This document shows, piece after piece, positions 49,499 to 62,858 of a stretch of 64,000 bases of DNA (within the stretch, counting starts at the first letter, position 1; every line of letters starts with the position of its first letter). Location: positions 1 to 64,000 of the forward strand of contig JBAMDO010000382.1 of NCBI GenBank assembly GCA_037074765.1, read 5' to 3'. Below the pieces are notes generated by a model. That model was given only the letters and a program-made list of their open reading frames with translations. It was not told the DNA's origin and did no database searches. The position numbers were made by a program, and so were the translations under genes. The stretch is from Mansonella perstans. Its lineage: Eukaryota > Nematoda > Chromadorea > Rhabditida > Onchocercidae.

Positions 49499-51029
49499 AG
49501 CAACAATCGCTTATGTGTTTTCCTACAACATGCATGGAATATTAATTTCTTAGTAAAATCATGTTCACTATTATAAATTATCTGATGTAATATGTTTTGG
49601 TGTAATATGTAATACAAACATTTTTTGCAAAAAAAAGTGCAAGTTTTTACAAATTTTTGTTTTTTGCATCTTAGAGACTTAAATCTTAGGGTTATCACGG
49701 AGCAACGAATTCGAGACAAAAAATGTAGTAATAATTATTACTATTATTATAGTGATAATTATATGATTTTATAAATTATGACTTTAACGTTGTCGTTATA
49801 ATTTCATAATTGTTAGGATCGATAATCATCATAATTTTAAATTATTATCATCATTATAATTATCATTGTTTTTTATCACTATTGTAATATTTCACTGAAC
49901 CATTTTTCCTACCGTTATGATTATATCGCTCGAATTATTATGATTTGCAGTAGCATTTGTGATTTTGCATAATGATGAATGCGCAACGGTAACTCTCGGG
50001 AATAATGCTTTGGTTTTTTTTTCTCCTTTTGTACCCGGGAAATATTAGTGGTATTGATGATAAATGTTGGAAATCATTGAGAGAGATTTAGAGAGTGAAT
50101 AGTAGACATAGAATTATGAAGGCCTTTCATCCTCGCCACCACAGCTAATTTTTCCCATTTAATATGCATATGAACGCGATGATATTCTATTCGCTGTCTA
50201 AATAAAAGAAAGATACGGAGTGGTAGGAAGTTGAGAAATAATCGTGCACGATTGTTTTGCTGAAAATTACTTTAATCAAAGTTAATTACTACGATAAACT
50301 TACGCAACGCTTATTATTACGCAAACGGTAATTACATGTACCTATTAAGGATATGATCGAATAATTAATTTGGTATGGATAAAAAGTGGGGATACATTTA
50401 TGTCATAGCGAGACTCTCATGCTTAATGAGCATTACCATGGGACATAGAAGGAAGTTCGATACGGTTGATTTGTATGTATGGCTGAGTATTGTTATTCGG
50501 GGGAAGGGGGGGACGGTCTGAGGGAAATAATGTGGCAGATGAGACAGTCTGTTTGTATCAAATTGTTACTAATCGGTAGCTGGAATTACTTTTTTTAGTA
50601 TTCTCAAATGATGAGACTTCTTGACATTTTGGGTGAGATTTGAATTTTAAAGTTGAGTGACATTTAAAACTTTTATCTGTAAAAATTTTGGAGTATTTAG
50701 AATAAATTTCTGTAAAAATTTGACCTTCATTTCATTATTTAAGTTTTTGTACTTGATTTTGAGGCTAATTTTAAAATTAGTCTACCTTATGATTACGTCT
50801 TACGAATATGTCGTTTATTCTCATTTCCACTTTTCAAATGGTGCTATAATCGGTTGCTATTATTAGGTTGTACTATTTTCCTTTTGCTATCACTCTTAAA
50901 ATCGCCTTTTTTCCCTCGTTGGCTATCATTCCGTTGACGGCTTTACAGCAACGTCTTTCACGATGCTTTACTGAATCACGTATTTCTACAGTGAATTTTA
51001 TGGTTAGTTTTTTTTATCGCGGACTATTT

Positions 51030-51043
51030 TTTTTACTTTTCAG
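51030..51043 (+). promoter_or_regulatory. Candidate trans-splice acceptor of profilin
   Basis: TTTTTACTTTTCAG ends at 51043, 23 bases before the ATG. Confidence 0.5.
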
Positions 51044-51066
51044 ACCACTTAATCAATAATTGTAAA

Positions 51067-52556
51067 ATGTCTGGCTGGGCTGCTTATATCAAGAATCTGC
51101 TTGATTCAAGTCAGGGTATACAACGAGCTGCTATTGTCGGTTATCCAGATGGTTCTGTATGGGCAAGGTCAGAGGGTGACCGTGAATTCCGGGTAACTGT
51201 TCTTACATTCTTTTTCGGCTATTTATCTATAAGGACGTCACAGATTTGATACTATTTTTATTAATAAATCTGATTGGTTACGGATTACTGAAAGACCATC
51301 CATTCAAAATATTTAAATACTAAAGCTCTGAGATGTACAAAATCTTATTATTGTTTGTGCCAAAAGTATCGTTTTCTTCGGAGATCAGTGTAGGCGATTA
51401 TCGAAGCTGAAGCTTTCCATATAATGCTATTTAAATTCATTGATGGTATGTGTATTAGCTGAGAATCCCATAAGCTATGAAACTCCAGTCCCATAAGCTA
51501 CGATAATCCCATTAGGCTAAACATAGTAAAATTCAAATTCTATTTGAAGGATTCATGTTCACTGTATAGTAATTATATAGTAATGATTGGATAGTGCTTA
51601 CATTTTGCAGGCAACAGATGAAGAGTTAAAAAAATTTGTTGGTCTATATGATCATATTGAAAAAGTGCCAGCTATTGGCTGCGATTTGGAAGGTGATTCT
51701 TGTTTTTTCTCAAAAATCTAGTGGTACTGAGTGATTTCCTGGAATTCATTGTTTTATGGTAGTATCTTGGCTTCTCGGAGGCACACTCTTTTAGAAGAAA
51801 TTTTTTGTTAGGCAATTTCGTCAGATTAATTGTATTACTCTTTTTTGATCGCTTTTTAGGCTTTTGGTGATTTCATTTTGATTTATCGGAGTAAACTACA
51901 GTTTAATGGTAGTTTGGTGTACTTCGTAATCATTTTTGAAAGAGGAACGCGGAAAAGCATTCCTGTAAGTGAAGTATTTTCAGGGAAGCTGATAAGTCGC
52001 GATTTTTTTTTATTAGTGGGGGTGAATTGAGGGAACGATAGAAGATAAGATCTTAATAAACCTGCAGATTTATAAAATTATTTATGCATTAAATTTCCAT
52101 AATGATTTTACTTTAAATCACCTAGTTAGTTATAGGTGTGCATTATATAGTGCCACGAACGGAACAAAATCTCATTTTTGGTAAACGTGATAAAACTGGA
52201 ATATTTGCAGCTAAAACTAAATCAGGTCTTTCGTTTTTATTTGCTTTTTATCGTAATTGCTGCATGGATAGGATAACCTTGCTCCAGGACACAAATAATT
52301 AATTGTATGCAGCGCAACTATTTTTCAGTATTTTCGCCTACCGGGTCGTATAGTCTTTATTTTATCTAAATGTGAATTTTCAGCTGTGTTAATACTATCC
52401 AAGTACGAGCTGTGTTAATACTAAGTACTATCTAAGTACTGTCCAAGTTGTAAATTTTCAGCTGTGTTAATTGCTTGCTATAAAGGAGAAAATGCAGCAG
52501 AGGTGCGTGTAGCAGTTGAGAAACTTGCGCAGTATTTAATGGATTCTGGATACTGA
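51067..52556 (+). CDS. Profilin
   Basis: Binds G-actin and poly-proline and supplies ADP/ATP-exchanged actin to formins and Ena/VASP. Exons 51067-51192, 51611-51692, 52136-52225 and 52462-52556 give 130 residues, the normal profilin length. It starts MSGWAAYIKNLL, the profilin N-terminal helix with the poly-proline-binding Trp and Tyr. Then AAIVGYPDGSVWA, LIFGKRDKTGIF (the actin-binding strand region), AVLIACYKGENAAE and a C-terminal helix EKLAQYLMDSGY whose Tyr completes the poly-proline site. Nematodes carry several profilin genes (PFN-1, -2, -3 in C. elegans) and I cannot assign which one this is. The last intron holds a decoy copy of the final acceptor. Confidence 0.96.
52375..52480 (+). 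repeat. Decoy acceptor and partial exon duplication in profilin
   Basis: ATTTTCAGCTGTGTTAAT, the last acceptor and exon start, occurs at 52376-52393 and again at the real exon (52455-52472). A third AGCTGTGTTAATACT lies near 52409. CTATCTAAGTACT and related bits are repeated between them. Use of the first site would quickly hit a stop. Confidence 0.7.
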
Positions 52557-53173
52557 AATTTTCGGATTATATTTTCAACGTTTACAAAAAGAATATTTCA
52601 CTTTTAAACGGAACATGAATGAATTTATGAGTGTTTTTTTGTTTTAAAAGTTTTTCATGCAGAATTTGGAAAAATTTGTCTCTTTTAATGATTTGAAATT
52701 TCGAATTTTAGAGGTTTTTGCAGACTTACTAAGTGGTTTTCTTTCTAGCATTCGCCGCTATTTTCTTATTCTGCTACGTTATTTATTTCCATTCTTTCAT
52801 TTCCCATACTTTTGCTTTTTTGCTATTGTCATTCCTCTATGTAGCGAATTTTGCACTACTTTAAAATTTCATTTCAGTTGTTTTTATAATATTGGTTTGA
52901 CTTCTCGTCTGAACATAATTCTTGCATCATATTTTCTTTTGCATTCCAGCCATTTTTTTTTTAGCTAATTTTCATTTTCATTTTGTTCTTTTGCATTTTG
53001 CACCTTGTTTTACAGATTATGGGATGATGTCTGGTAACTGGCATTCAAGGATGGACAATGGAGACAAGCTGTTTTAGTTTTGTTAACACAAGGCTTTTTT
53101 CTTTACTAGTTACGAAGGCTATTAATCGTGTGGAGATAAATTAGTGTGAGATAGAAAATTAAAGCCAGTAGTA

Positions 53174-53257
53174 ATGTATTTTGGTGCGGATTGTGGATAT
53201 GAAGAATTGGTGGACGACTCGACGCCGGATTTAACTATTTGTCACTTTTGCATTTAA
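53174..53257 (+). other. Small ORF, 27 residues
   Basis: ATG to stop: MYFGADCGYEELVDDSTPDL, then TICHFCI. A GC-richer patch with a protein-like composition, about 620 bp after the profilin stop. No homology is recognised; it could be chance. Confidence 0.2.
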
Positions 53258-54005
53258 TCATCATACCTGGACACATCATTTATGGTGACGAAAGTACTGA
53301 AGATATGCTTCGGCTTTTTTCTTTCTTATCAGCTTGTTTTTAAGGTGTCCCACTCGTACCCAAGTCGTTATTACTGTGACAGATTTTGTAGGCAATAACT
53401 TGGCTAAGTTTCATCTTTATTTCATTGCATATATATCAGTTTCAGTCATTATAATTAGTTAATTAGTCTTCTTTGTAAACAGTTTCTCTGTTTTCATTTA
53501 ATTTTCTAAGATAATACGGTTATTATTTGATTTATTCCTTATGCATTCTGGCTTAAATTGCCGTTTTTTTTGGTTACATAATGGCTGTTTTACTTAAAAA
53601 GATTTTCATCCGTTGCAAAAATAAATATTCGAGAATGTCATCCCAATTGTAAGATTCACAAGGATGTGAATTGGCACCGATTGCAAAATTGCACTTTTCC
53701 TTTATCTGGGAGAAAAAAAAGACAACGGTAATATTACAATAAAAGTTAACCTAAAAAAAAGTTAATTTACGGTGACACTACTGTAAGTTACAGTAAAAGT
53801 TAAAATCACATGAAGATTGAAGATATCACATGGATCATTAAAGTATTTGTTTGTTTTGAAAAGATTTTTTTTAGTAAGCTGGAATTTCAGAAATTTTCAA
53901 TCTTTAGTTTCCACTCATTCAGTTATAATTATAACCTTTTTCCATGTTCTAACTTACAGTTTTGGAGTTATGGTTAATACAAATATGGCAAATGTTGAAT
54001 TGTAG

Positions 54006-54105
54006 CTACTTAAGCTTCGAACGTAATGGTCACGCGATTGGTCAAGAGCTGGAACTGCGTTCCCCTGCTTTCTCTTTCTCTTACATTCTCGTCAAAACGT
54101 TGTAA
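54006..54105 (+). other. Orphan exon-like ORF, 33 codons
   Basis: After a possible acceptor AATTGTAG the frame reads YLSFERNGHAIGQELELRSP, then AFSFSYILVKTL and a stop. It is GC-richer than its surroundings. It could equally be promoter DNA. Confidence 0.2.
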
Positions 54106-55207
54106 CTGAAGTAAAAGCTTTCACAAGAACGCCGCCCATTAATACCTGTGTTTTCGTAATTGAAGGTTTTACATTCTACATTTACTCTAAATGTTAATAA
54201 AAGATGACCATAGAGGACTCTGCTTTAAAAGTAATAAATGCTCAAATAAATGCTCATTAAGTGCTCAAATCTACCAGGTCGAGTATTTAGTATTAAATTT
54301 GTGAATGAACTTAACAATTAACAGGATGGTTCACGTGGACGTCAGATTTTCTTTTTTTTTAGCTAAATAGAAAATTTAAAATCAAGTAGTAGACATTGAA
54401 ATGTGAAAATATTATCTGCAATAATACACATTTGTCACTTACAAAGTGTGACAGTAACAGATCGTTTGGGAGTTAAATTTTCCTGCGGTTTTTTTTTTGT
54501 GTTATGGTAATAAATACCGCATATATACCATAACATATATATATCGTTCTCACTCATAACTAGAACGTGTCCAATTGGAATGTAAGAAAAACTTCGTATT
54601 CATAAGACTTTATTAATTCATTAATTAATAAAGCAAAACCTCTTCACCTTCAAATTTTGTGTCACCTCTCTAAGATTATAATCAAGTGGTCTGTACCGTA
54701 TAAAAAAATTAAAGAATATAGGAATAAGGTTTCAAAGAATCCGAATGAAAACTTACTACCAATACATTTGCAAACAAGAAGCAAGATTTGGTACTTAAAT
54801 GCACTTGAATGATTTCAGGAAATGAGAAGTTGGAAAGAAATGAAAAACTGAAAAGAATGGTAATCAATTTTGAAATAAAATGATATGATTTTAAAAGATA
54901 GTATTTCATTTCATCTTAACAAATAAAATACGTTTGAAACATTCCTTCCGGCAATTCAATGCAGGAAAAAAGTGATACTGTACAGACAAACTAACAAAGA
55001 TTGTTCACACTGCAAAAAAATGTGATCAGACAGAAACAAGTGCAAAGTAGCGAGGAGACATTACTGTTGACAGTTAAACAAAAAAAAAAGACTTTTTTCA
55101 CTCGATCTAAAATAGCATCTGCTCCTTGGACCTTGGACCTACATAACTAATGATGCTTATAAAGAAGTGAAGCAACCGCATCATTAAGTCAAAATTATGG
55201 CCGACTA

Positions 55208-56182
55208 TTAGCAATCCAGAAAATTAGCTGCCATCAGAAGTTCCAGTGCTACTTCAGGAGGTATACTGAATTCAGGTATTTCTGTTGCACTATTTGTATA
55301 GCGTACTTTATATGCGAAATACTGGCATACTTTCTGCAGCACATGTGACCTGCAAGTCAAAATGGTGTACGGATTAAAAAAAAAGTTTTGATTTGATGGT
55401 CATTCTGGTATCATCAATAGAAGTGTTTTACACATATTCTGCTAGAAAATCATCGAAAAATTATGTAATGTATGATAAATTCTGGTACTTCAATTTATAC
55501 AACTTATTAATAGCATCAAAAATAATTTAACCTTTATTTTTTTCCTCAACAAACGCTTTGCATTATTTGAAACAAATTACATTCTTACATCTCTATAACT
55601 TCAAAAATTCGGAAAAGCAATATCACTGGAAAAAAGGTTGTGAACCTGATACTCTATGCAAAATGAAATCAATCGATACACTTACGGAATTTCCCTGAAA
55701 TTAACTTCGTTCGTTTCATTTTCAGAATACGAACCAGGACCCGATAGCATTGCTTTAATTGTACCCGATGTTAATGCCAAATCTTTTTTAATAATAAATT
55801 CATGTCCATCACTACTGATTAACTTTACATACATTGCATCTGGCCCTTCAACTCCACCATAAACTGCAAATGATAATAATATGAAATATTTTCAACTTCT
55901 TTTTTTTTAAAACAGAATTATGGTTATCAGAAAATTTGAACTGCACATGAAAAAAATAACAGAAAAAAGTCAGTGCCTATTTCAACGATGAATAATGTAA
56001 ATGCCTTAGAAATTTTACTGTGATGATAATAATTATATCCAATATGAGTTAAGTTAATTACAATTATATTAAAATTTTGGCTATGTCGATTAAATAATAA
56101 TCATATCCAATATGAGGAAAATTAGTTAATTATATTCAATTTTAGATTTGTCAATTCTCTCACCTGTTTCGGACTCTACCAT
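55208..56182 (-). CDS. ELOC: Elongin C
   Basis: SKP1-like adaptor that pairs with elongin B to link BC-box receptors such as VHL to CUL2 or CUL5 ubiquitin ligases, and that also forms the elongin transcription factor. Exons 56182-56164, 55863-55686 and 55349-55208 give 112 residues, exactly the human length. Signatures: [60 protein letters not shown] and the ending [13 protein letters not shown]. The first exon is only 19 bases (MVESET and one base). Splice sites are canonical. A possible leader acceptor (ATTTTTTAG) ends near 56230, 47 bases before the ATG. Confidence 0.97.
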
Positions 56183-56231
56183 ATTTTCTTAATTAGATCC
56201 TTGTTTTCGAGTATTCCCAAGAAATAAACCT

Positions 56232-57552
56232 AAAAAATCTAAAAATCCATCTTACATTCAAATCGATAGCATTACCAACACCAGCAGCCCAGCAACAAAC
56301 AACAATGCAAACAAATGGTGGTAACTTCAAATGACCCCATCAGAGAAGTTGAACCGAACCGGCTCAGAGATAAGTAGCCAAAAATTTATTTATTATCATT
56401 GTATTGTCTTTTTCGTGTTATCTTTCGTCTTCCTCATTTTTTTCCTTCACTCTATTGCATCTCTGTCATTCTTCCGATTACACTCCTGCATTCCTTTTGT
56501 TAACTCTATTAACATTTTTTGTTTTTCGTCTGCACGTTTTCCGGCAATCATCGAATAGTTCTTCAAATTTGAAAATTTCAAATTAAGTCCTCAATATGAG
56601 AGGGATTCATTTATTTGATCTTTCAACGACTGGTATTTAGCTGTCCTGTTCTCAATTAAGAAGTAATTAGCGACCTCTCAATACTCTCAATAATATCACT
56701 TTACACTCCTCCTGGATAACATTTTAGTACTAACAACCGGGATAATCATCGTTCTTTTCCCTAGAATCATTTACACTGATAATTTCATTCTAAATTGCAC
56801 AGCGATATTTGGAATTAATAAACATTGAGTGATATTTGAGATGTTAATTAATTCTGCTTGTCAGTTTGTAATTTGAAATCTTAAAATAATTTACATTTTT
56901 CCCATAATTCCATTTCTTTCATTTCGTACAAATGCTATTTGTATAAGTTTGCCACAACGATTACTATATTGTGGAAGCATTTTATTCATTTAGAAATCAA
57001 TTAATGTGGTTTGAATGCGATGATTATTGGTTTCGTTACTTGAATACACGATATAGTGCACGTATCGTGGGAAGATTTTAATTATTTACAAATCAGTTAA
57101 TGAATTTTAGCTGATACATCAATGATGCAGGGATCGTGGAAACATTTTTTATGTTTTTTGTTCAATAAACTATATACATTATCCGATCTTACTTTAAGAA
57201 TTCATACTATCATTCGTAGCTTGTTTGTTTCTTTGTTTACTTTTTATTAGTAATTTAATTATTTAATTATTTTTTGATTGAAAACATGTTTTGTATAAAT
57301 GAACTAACTCGATCACTTAATCAATTGACTTATCAGTGGCTAATTGATATTCTTGCCTATTTTTCTTCTCTTACCTTTAGTTACAATTTTTTTATTACTA
57401 ATAATACTTTTTTGATAATTACTACTTATCACTTATAATTAATCTCTGCTTCATTTGTTTAAAGTAAACTTAATTGATTAAGATAATTAAGCAAGAGTAG
57501 ACGTTTAATTTATTGCTAAGACTTTTCTTACTTTTTTGTTTTGTAATAAAAA
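56232..57552. other. Intergenic
   Basis: Upstream of elongin C. No exon recognised; T-rich runs give membrane-like frames without support. Confidence 0.55.
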
Positions 57553-57681
57553 CTAATTAAAAATCAAATTAATGAAATTGTCCATAAATCCATAAGTCCA
57601 CTCGAGTGGGCATATTTCCTTGGATGTCTGAGCAAACCTCGTGTTTCGTGGGTCTGATGAATCGTCTATGATTTCCATTGG
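57553..57681 (-). other. Orphan terminal-exon candidate
   Basis: On the minus strand, after acceptor ACCCTTTTTAG, 42 codons run in phase 0 to a TAG: PMEIIDDSSDPRNTRFAQTS, then KEICPLEWTYGFMDNFINLI. The composition is protein-like and the patch is GC-richer than its flanks. Another frame of the same strand is open over part of it. No upstream exon was found. Confidence 0.3.
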
Positions 57682-59262
57682 CTAAAAAGGGTTGTGTGTG
57701 TATGAAATTAATGAAATTGTTCACAAATTTATTTGCAGAAACTGCTGTCAGTGTTTTATTAATTTTGTTTGAAGGATTTTTTTGACCCTTCATTTTTAAA
57801 ATAAATTTCACCTAAATAATCCAGTTTCAGCTAATATGGAATTATGAAAAGGTTTAATTAAATGTGATATATTTTACAAAAAATAAATTGAAATAATGAA
57901 ATTTGAAAATAAGTTAAGCAAATTTTGTTGGAAATAATTTTTAGGAAGAAGACAAATGCAGCGATTGAGCAATAATTGTCGTTGAATAGCCCTTTCGCCG
58001 GTTTTTTTCTTTTCTTTTTCTCATAACAAATAGACTGAAGCTAAAAGTATTCCCTTCGTCTTAATGAAGTTTCAGGCCAAGCAAAGGAGCTAGTTACTTG
58101 GCCAGCCTAGAATCTTGGAATAAATAATGCACTCATGTATCATCAAACCAATAAAAAGCAAACTATCCCATCCGTTCCTCATTTCTTTTCCTATGAATTG
58201 ATTTACTTTCTCTTTCCCTCTCTCCCTCTCTCCCTTTCTCTCTCTCTCTCCCATTCTTTGTTCTTTTTCGATCCACTTCCTGTTTTCCCGCTCAATTGGA
58301 ATTAATGATTGTTATAGTTTTGGAGAAAAAGAGAGAAAGAGACGAGAGAGAGATTCTTTTCTTTTCAATCCTGTATTATGTTCATTGCATCTATCATTCC
58401 AAACTTACAATGCTTAAAAGAAATTTGCTTCACATAAAAAAAATTTTTTTTTCTTAATTTTTAATTAAATTTTTTTTAAATTAAGTCTTTTTTTTTAATT
58501 AAAGAATTAAATTTTTTGTAAAGAAATGACGCATTTTTGGAAGTACCAGTTTTGCATTTGCAGTAATTATAGAAATTTTAACTATCTTCCTTTTTTTCGT
58601 ATTGAAAAATATTTTGTCAAGATTTAGTAGTACTTTGCAACATTTTAATATATTTCAATTTATTTCATTTGTAAATTGATCTATTTGCTAATGGATGAAA
58701 TGGGTACAATAAGAATCACATTAAATTAGTAAAAATGTCATTGAAACCGATCAAAAATTTATTGGAAAACTGGATAAGTGTATATAAATTTGTGCATAAA
58801 AGTTGAGCATTGTTAAATTTAAAGATTTAAGTTTCCTTTTTTTACGTAAAGCTTTCAAACAGGTTTCACGTTTCACGTGTTTTATTTCATTTCAACAATG
58901 CTTGTCAGTGATAAATGGAAAAATGTTATCAACAATAAAATAACAATAACAATTGGTTATCATATGTTGTCCACTTTTTTTGTTGACATATTCGCTATGG
59001 TTTTCATTCAACAACAGCTGTTCCCTTTAAGTTTATTCGTGGATATTTCTTATGGGGCAATAGGCGTATTTGGAAATGATTGATATTTTATATGATAGAT
59101 GAAACAAGAGAGAGAGATGAGAGAAAGGCTATTGATCAGACAGACAATGACCAAATAGGGGACAGTGGTAAGAAAGAGAGAGAGAGAGAGAGAGCAAAAT
59201 AGAAGAACAAATAATGAAAGAATAGGAAGGTAGCGTTTACTATGATATAATGGAATATAATA

Positions 59263-59740
59263 ATGGTCAGAAACTTATAGTGGTGGTCAGAAAATGGACT
59301 TAGTTTTGGATGAGTTTATTTCAATGCATAGTAAACAAATTTAAATATATATATATATTAAGAAAAGCATGATTATAATATGACTTATCAATCAGTTTGT
59401 TATAATCTCTGGTCATTATCATTTCCAGCTTCTTCCTTCATTTTCAATCTTATCATTTCTCGTGCAACAATCAAACATTCTACTCCACTTCTCTCTAAAA
59501 CTATACCCCTGTTATTTTACAGTTTCTTTTTTTTCTCGCTTAATTGTAAAAAAAATATACTCCATTATATTTACAGTTTCTTTGTTTTCTCTGCTTAATT
59601 GTAAAATTCAATGATGCATAATTATTGTATTTTAATTCAAATTACTTCCATGACAAAATGGTAATGGTCAGGAACTCATAGTGGTCAGAAACTGGACTTA
59701 GTTTTGGATGAGTTTATTTCAATGCATAGTAAACAAATCT
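59263..59740. repeat. Direct repeat, two copies about 400 bp apart
   Basis: GGACTTAGTTTTGGATGAGT and TTATTTCAATGCATAGTAAA occur at about 59297-59336 and 59693-59732. The flanks TAATGGTCAG and TAGTGGTCAG are also shared. Between them, ACAGTTTCTTT and GCTTAATTGTAAAA are doubled (about 59519 and 59574). Confidence 0.7.
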
Positions 59741-60700
59741 AAATCAGTCAAAATTTATTATCAAATTTTTCATTGGCTTTATTTTAACAAATATTTGTTA
59801 ATAAAAATTTGATAACCTTTGTTATTTTTATCTATCATAGGAGAGAGAGAGAGAGAGGAAAAGAAAAGAAATTAACGTGTCATTTATTTGTTCATATGAA
59901 ATGTTGTCAACAAAATATTTTCATAGTGTGCTAATTTATGTTTTCAAAATTTATAATATCATAAATTTTTTTTCAAAGCTATGAACGATTAAATAACAGT
60001 GATAATGTTGTGAAATGCAGTAAAAAGAGGCAAAGGATAAATTTTGTAAAATTTTTTCCAGCATTTTAGCAATTCCCAATAGTCCTATTAACTAGTAATA
60101 TTTGCCAGATATTAAGAAAAGACAGAGAAAAGAGTAATAAAAAGTTTGAAAGGAAAAAAAAAATTTTTTTTGAAACAATCAATAAATGATATAACATTTT
60201 GGTAAAGCTTATTGGATTTGTTTGGGAGGAATTAATTATAAAATATCAATATTTAATGCATTCTTAAAGAATTTCTTCAAATTTCACTGCCTTTATTTTG
60301 ATTCTTATGAAAAGCTCTCTCTCTCTCTCTCCCTACATGTTCCACATGATTAAATTCGTCATAGATTGCTTTTTTAATCTCATCATTATTTTCCTATCAT
60401 CAACGGCAAAATTTCACTGAACAAAGGCCGCAAAAAAAAAAACGAAAAACCTTGGCTATTATGTTAGAGCCACACAATACATACATGTATTGTTGTTCCC
60501 CTAATGTTATGTGTTAATGTTTCAAGGACAACAACATGTTGTCTATACTGTTACTGATATATAATTAGATGAATAAGTTGAACTTTAATATTTTATGAAA
60601 TTTTGAAATTGTTATTAATTTGAAAATATTTATACTGATAATTGATAAAATTATTGCCATTATTTCGTTTTGATCAGTTCCATTTGTTTATATTACATAG

Positions 60701-61016
60701 CTGGATATAAACCGAACACTTCTGTATATATATATATATATGTACATATATGTGTGTATCTGTTGTGTGTTTATATGTGCATGTATAGATAGATAAATGT
60801 ATATATGATATAAAATTTCCAAAATATCATATTTCTTACGTAAAATAAAACTCTGCGTAAGCTTACGTGATGGATATAAACCGAACGTTTTTGTGCGTGT
60901 GTCCCTGAATATATATATATATGTTTGGGTATGTGATTGTATATGTATAGATATATGTATATATGCTATAAAATTTCCAAAATATCATATTTCTTATGTA
61001 AAATAAAACTCTATTC
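60701..61016. repeat. Tandem duplication, about 160 bp, with TATA-rich core
   Basis: Both copies begin TGGATATAAACCGAAC and end ATAAAATTTCCAAAATATCA, then TATTTCTTAYGTAAAATAAA. The middle (TATATATGT and GTGTGT units) has diverged in length. Confidence 0.75.
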
Positions 61017-62858
61017 AATTATTAATTCAAGTATTCAATTATTTTTGATTAGATAGATTATACGATTTACAAATTGACTGAAGTTTTTAATTTGGGTCGA
61101 AATTTAAGTGGCAATTAGATAATCAATCTTTTGTTTCGATTCAACAGTATATGCTGCCAAATTAACACTTTCATTTGAAGTGACTCTTCCATTAATTTAT
61201 ATGTTCATTAGAACAGATCGATTTCCATTGAAATTACTTGTTCTTTTTCTTTTGTAGATAATTTGACCTTGCAATATTGAATCGTTGTTAGCGAATAAGT
61301 AAAATGATTCGTAGTGAAAGGAGAGAGGAAAAGGTAAAATTTTCATTATTTTGTAAGATTATCTTTACAATTGAGTTTGACCTAATTGACACTTGCCAAC
61401 AACTGGCCCAAAATGACTTATTGTTTCATTTATTTTCATAAAAAAAAAAAATACTTTCTTGCTAATCATTTTTGTGAGCCTAATGTGTGTGTGTGTGTCT
61501 CTGTGTCTCTGTATCTCTGTGTCCGTATGTGTCTGTGGGTGTGTATGCATATTACACGCAATTTTGTTGTACTATTCTTACATTGAAAAACTGACAATTG
61601 TAATTTTATTTTCATTTCGATTTTTTTCTCTTTTTGTCACTTTCAAAAATTAAATTATATATTTCAAAAAAAAAAGACGTAAAGAAGCAAAGACTTTTAA
61701 AAATTACAATTAATTCAGTGATAGAAAATTTACTTTACTTTGCAATGAATGAATTATGATTATTTTGGCCTAAAATTTAAATGTCATACTTAAGAACTAT
61801 GATGAGCTTATTTTATTAATGTATAGATGTAGTTTTGTGTTTGATTTTGTTGCTATTATCAGCATTCTTTTCAGTTCTAACTTGTCTTCAATGATAATAT
61901 CATTATGTATTGCATATATTCACTGTTTAGTACTTAGTTTGTTGAAAATTTAATTTTACTTTGCAAAAATTTGTATGTAAATGGAAGAAGTCAAATTTGC
62001 AAGAAATTTTCAATTTTACTTCAATTTCAATGATTTCATTGCAAAATGGGAAAAAAAGATTATCGAAAGGCAGTAAAGGCAGTATAAATGGACTGTCATC
62101 TTAATGCTCTTCTTTTTTTTTTCTTTTTCCCTCATTATTTTTTTTTGTAAAATGTTCTTTCTTTTTTTCCCTCATTATTCTTACTTCTTCTTCTTTGTTC
62201 CTGAATTTTTGTGCACAAAGCTATTTTCCTACTAAACAAAAATTCATCATCATTTGTGTTTAGTAAAAATATAAGAGCAAGAGAAATCAATAACACATGA
62301 AATTTTAAATTATAATTTTAAATCATACAAAAATTTTATATTTTAAATTAAATGATATTGATTAAGTGAAATTGCAGAAGAGCGGGAAAATATTTGAAAG
62401 ATATCTTTGAAAATTTTGAAAAGATTTTTTTTTTCTGCTTCGATATTTCTTGATGAACATTTTGTTTTAGCCATTACTATTGTTAAAGTATTGGTTTTAA
62501 AGAAACTTAAATTTCTTTTTATCTTTCTCCTCTCTTTGTTCTTTTTTTCTGCATATATTAACATTTGGTTAAATTTTTAATGCTTAAATGCTAATTAATT
62601 ACTTACATATGTCGTACGGTATGCAGAGAAATATTTTAAGCATTATGCATTATGCATTATAAGCATTACGATGTGTGCAAAGAAATTTTTTAGCTATTAG
62701 CATATATATTAATACTTAGAATGGTGATAATATTAAATTAAAATGACTTTGGTGTATTCCTTTAAAGGCTATATGATTATTAGAATATCAATTTTCAATT
62801 ATTAATCATTGAAATGCTAATTAGGATCAAGTAATTTTTCCATTATAATATTGTAAAT

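Larger units (their letters stand above)
52557..55207. other. Gap between profilin and elongin C
   Basis: Contains the profilin 3' region and no gene I can name. Two short protein-like frames are listed separately (53174 and 54006). Confidence 0.5.

Noticed and set aside
50657..51059. Two h plus-strand ORFs before profilin
   Set aside because: Hydrophobic translations of T-rich DNA that lie before the profilin acceptor; no domain seen.
56331..56586. Two overlapping plus-strand hydrophobic ORFs
   Set aside because: T/C-rich translation near the elongin C promoter without splice or domain support.
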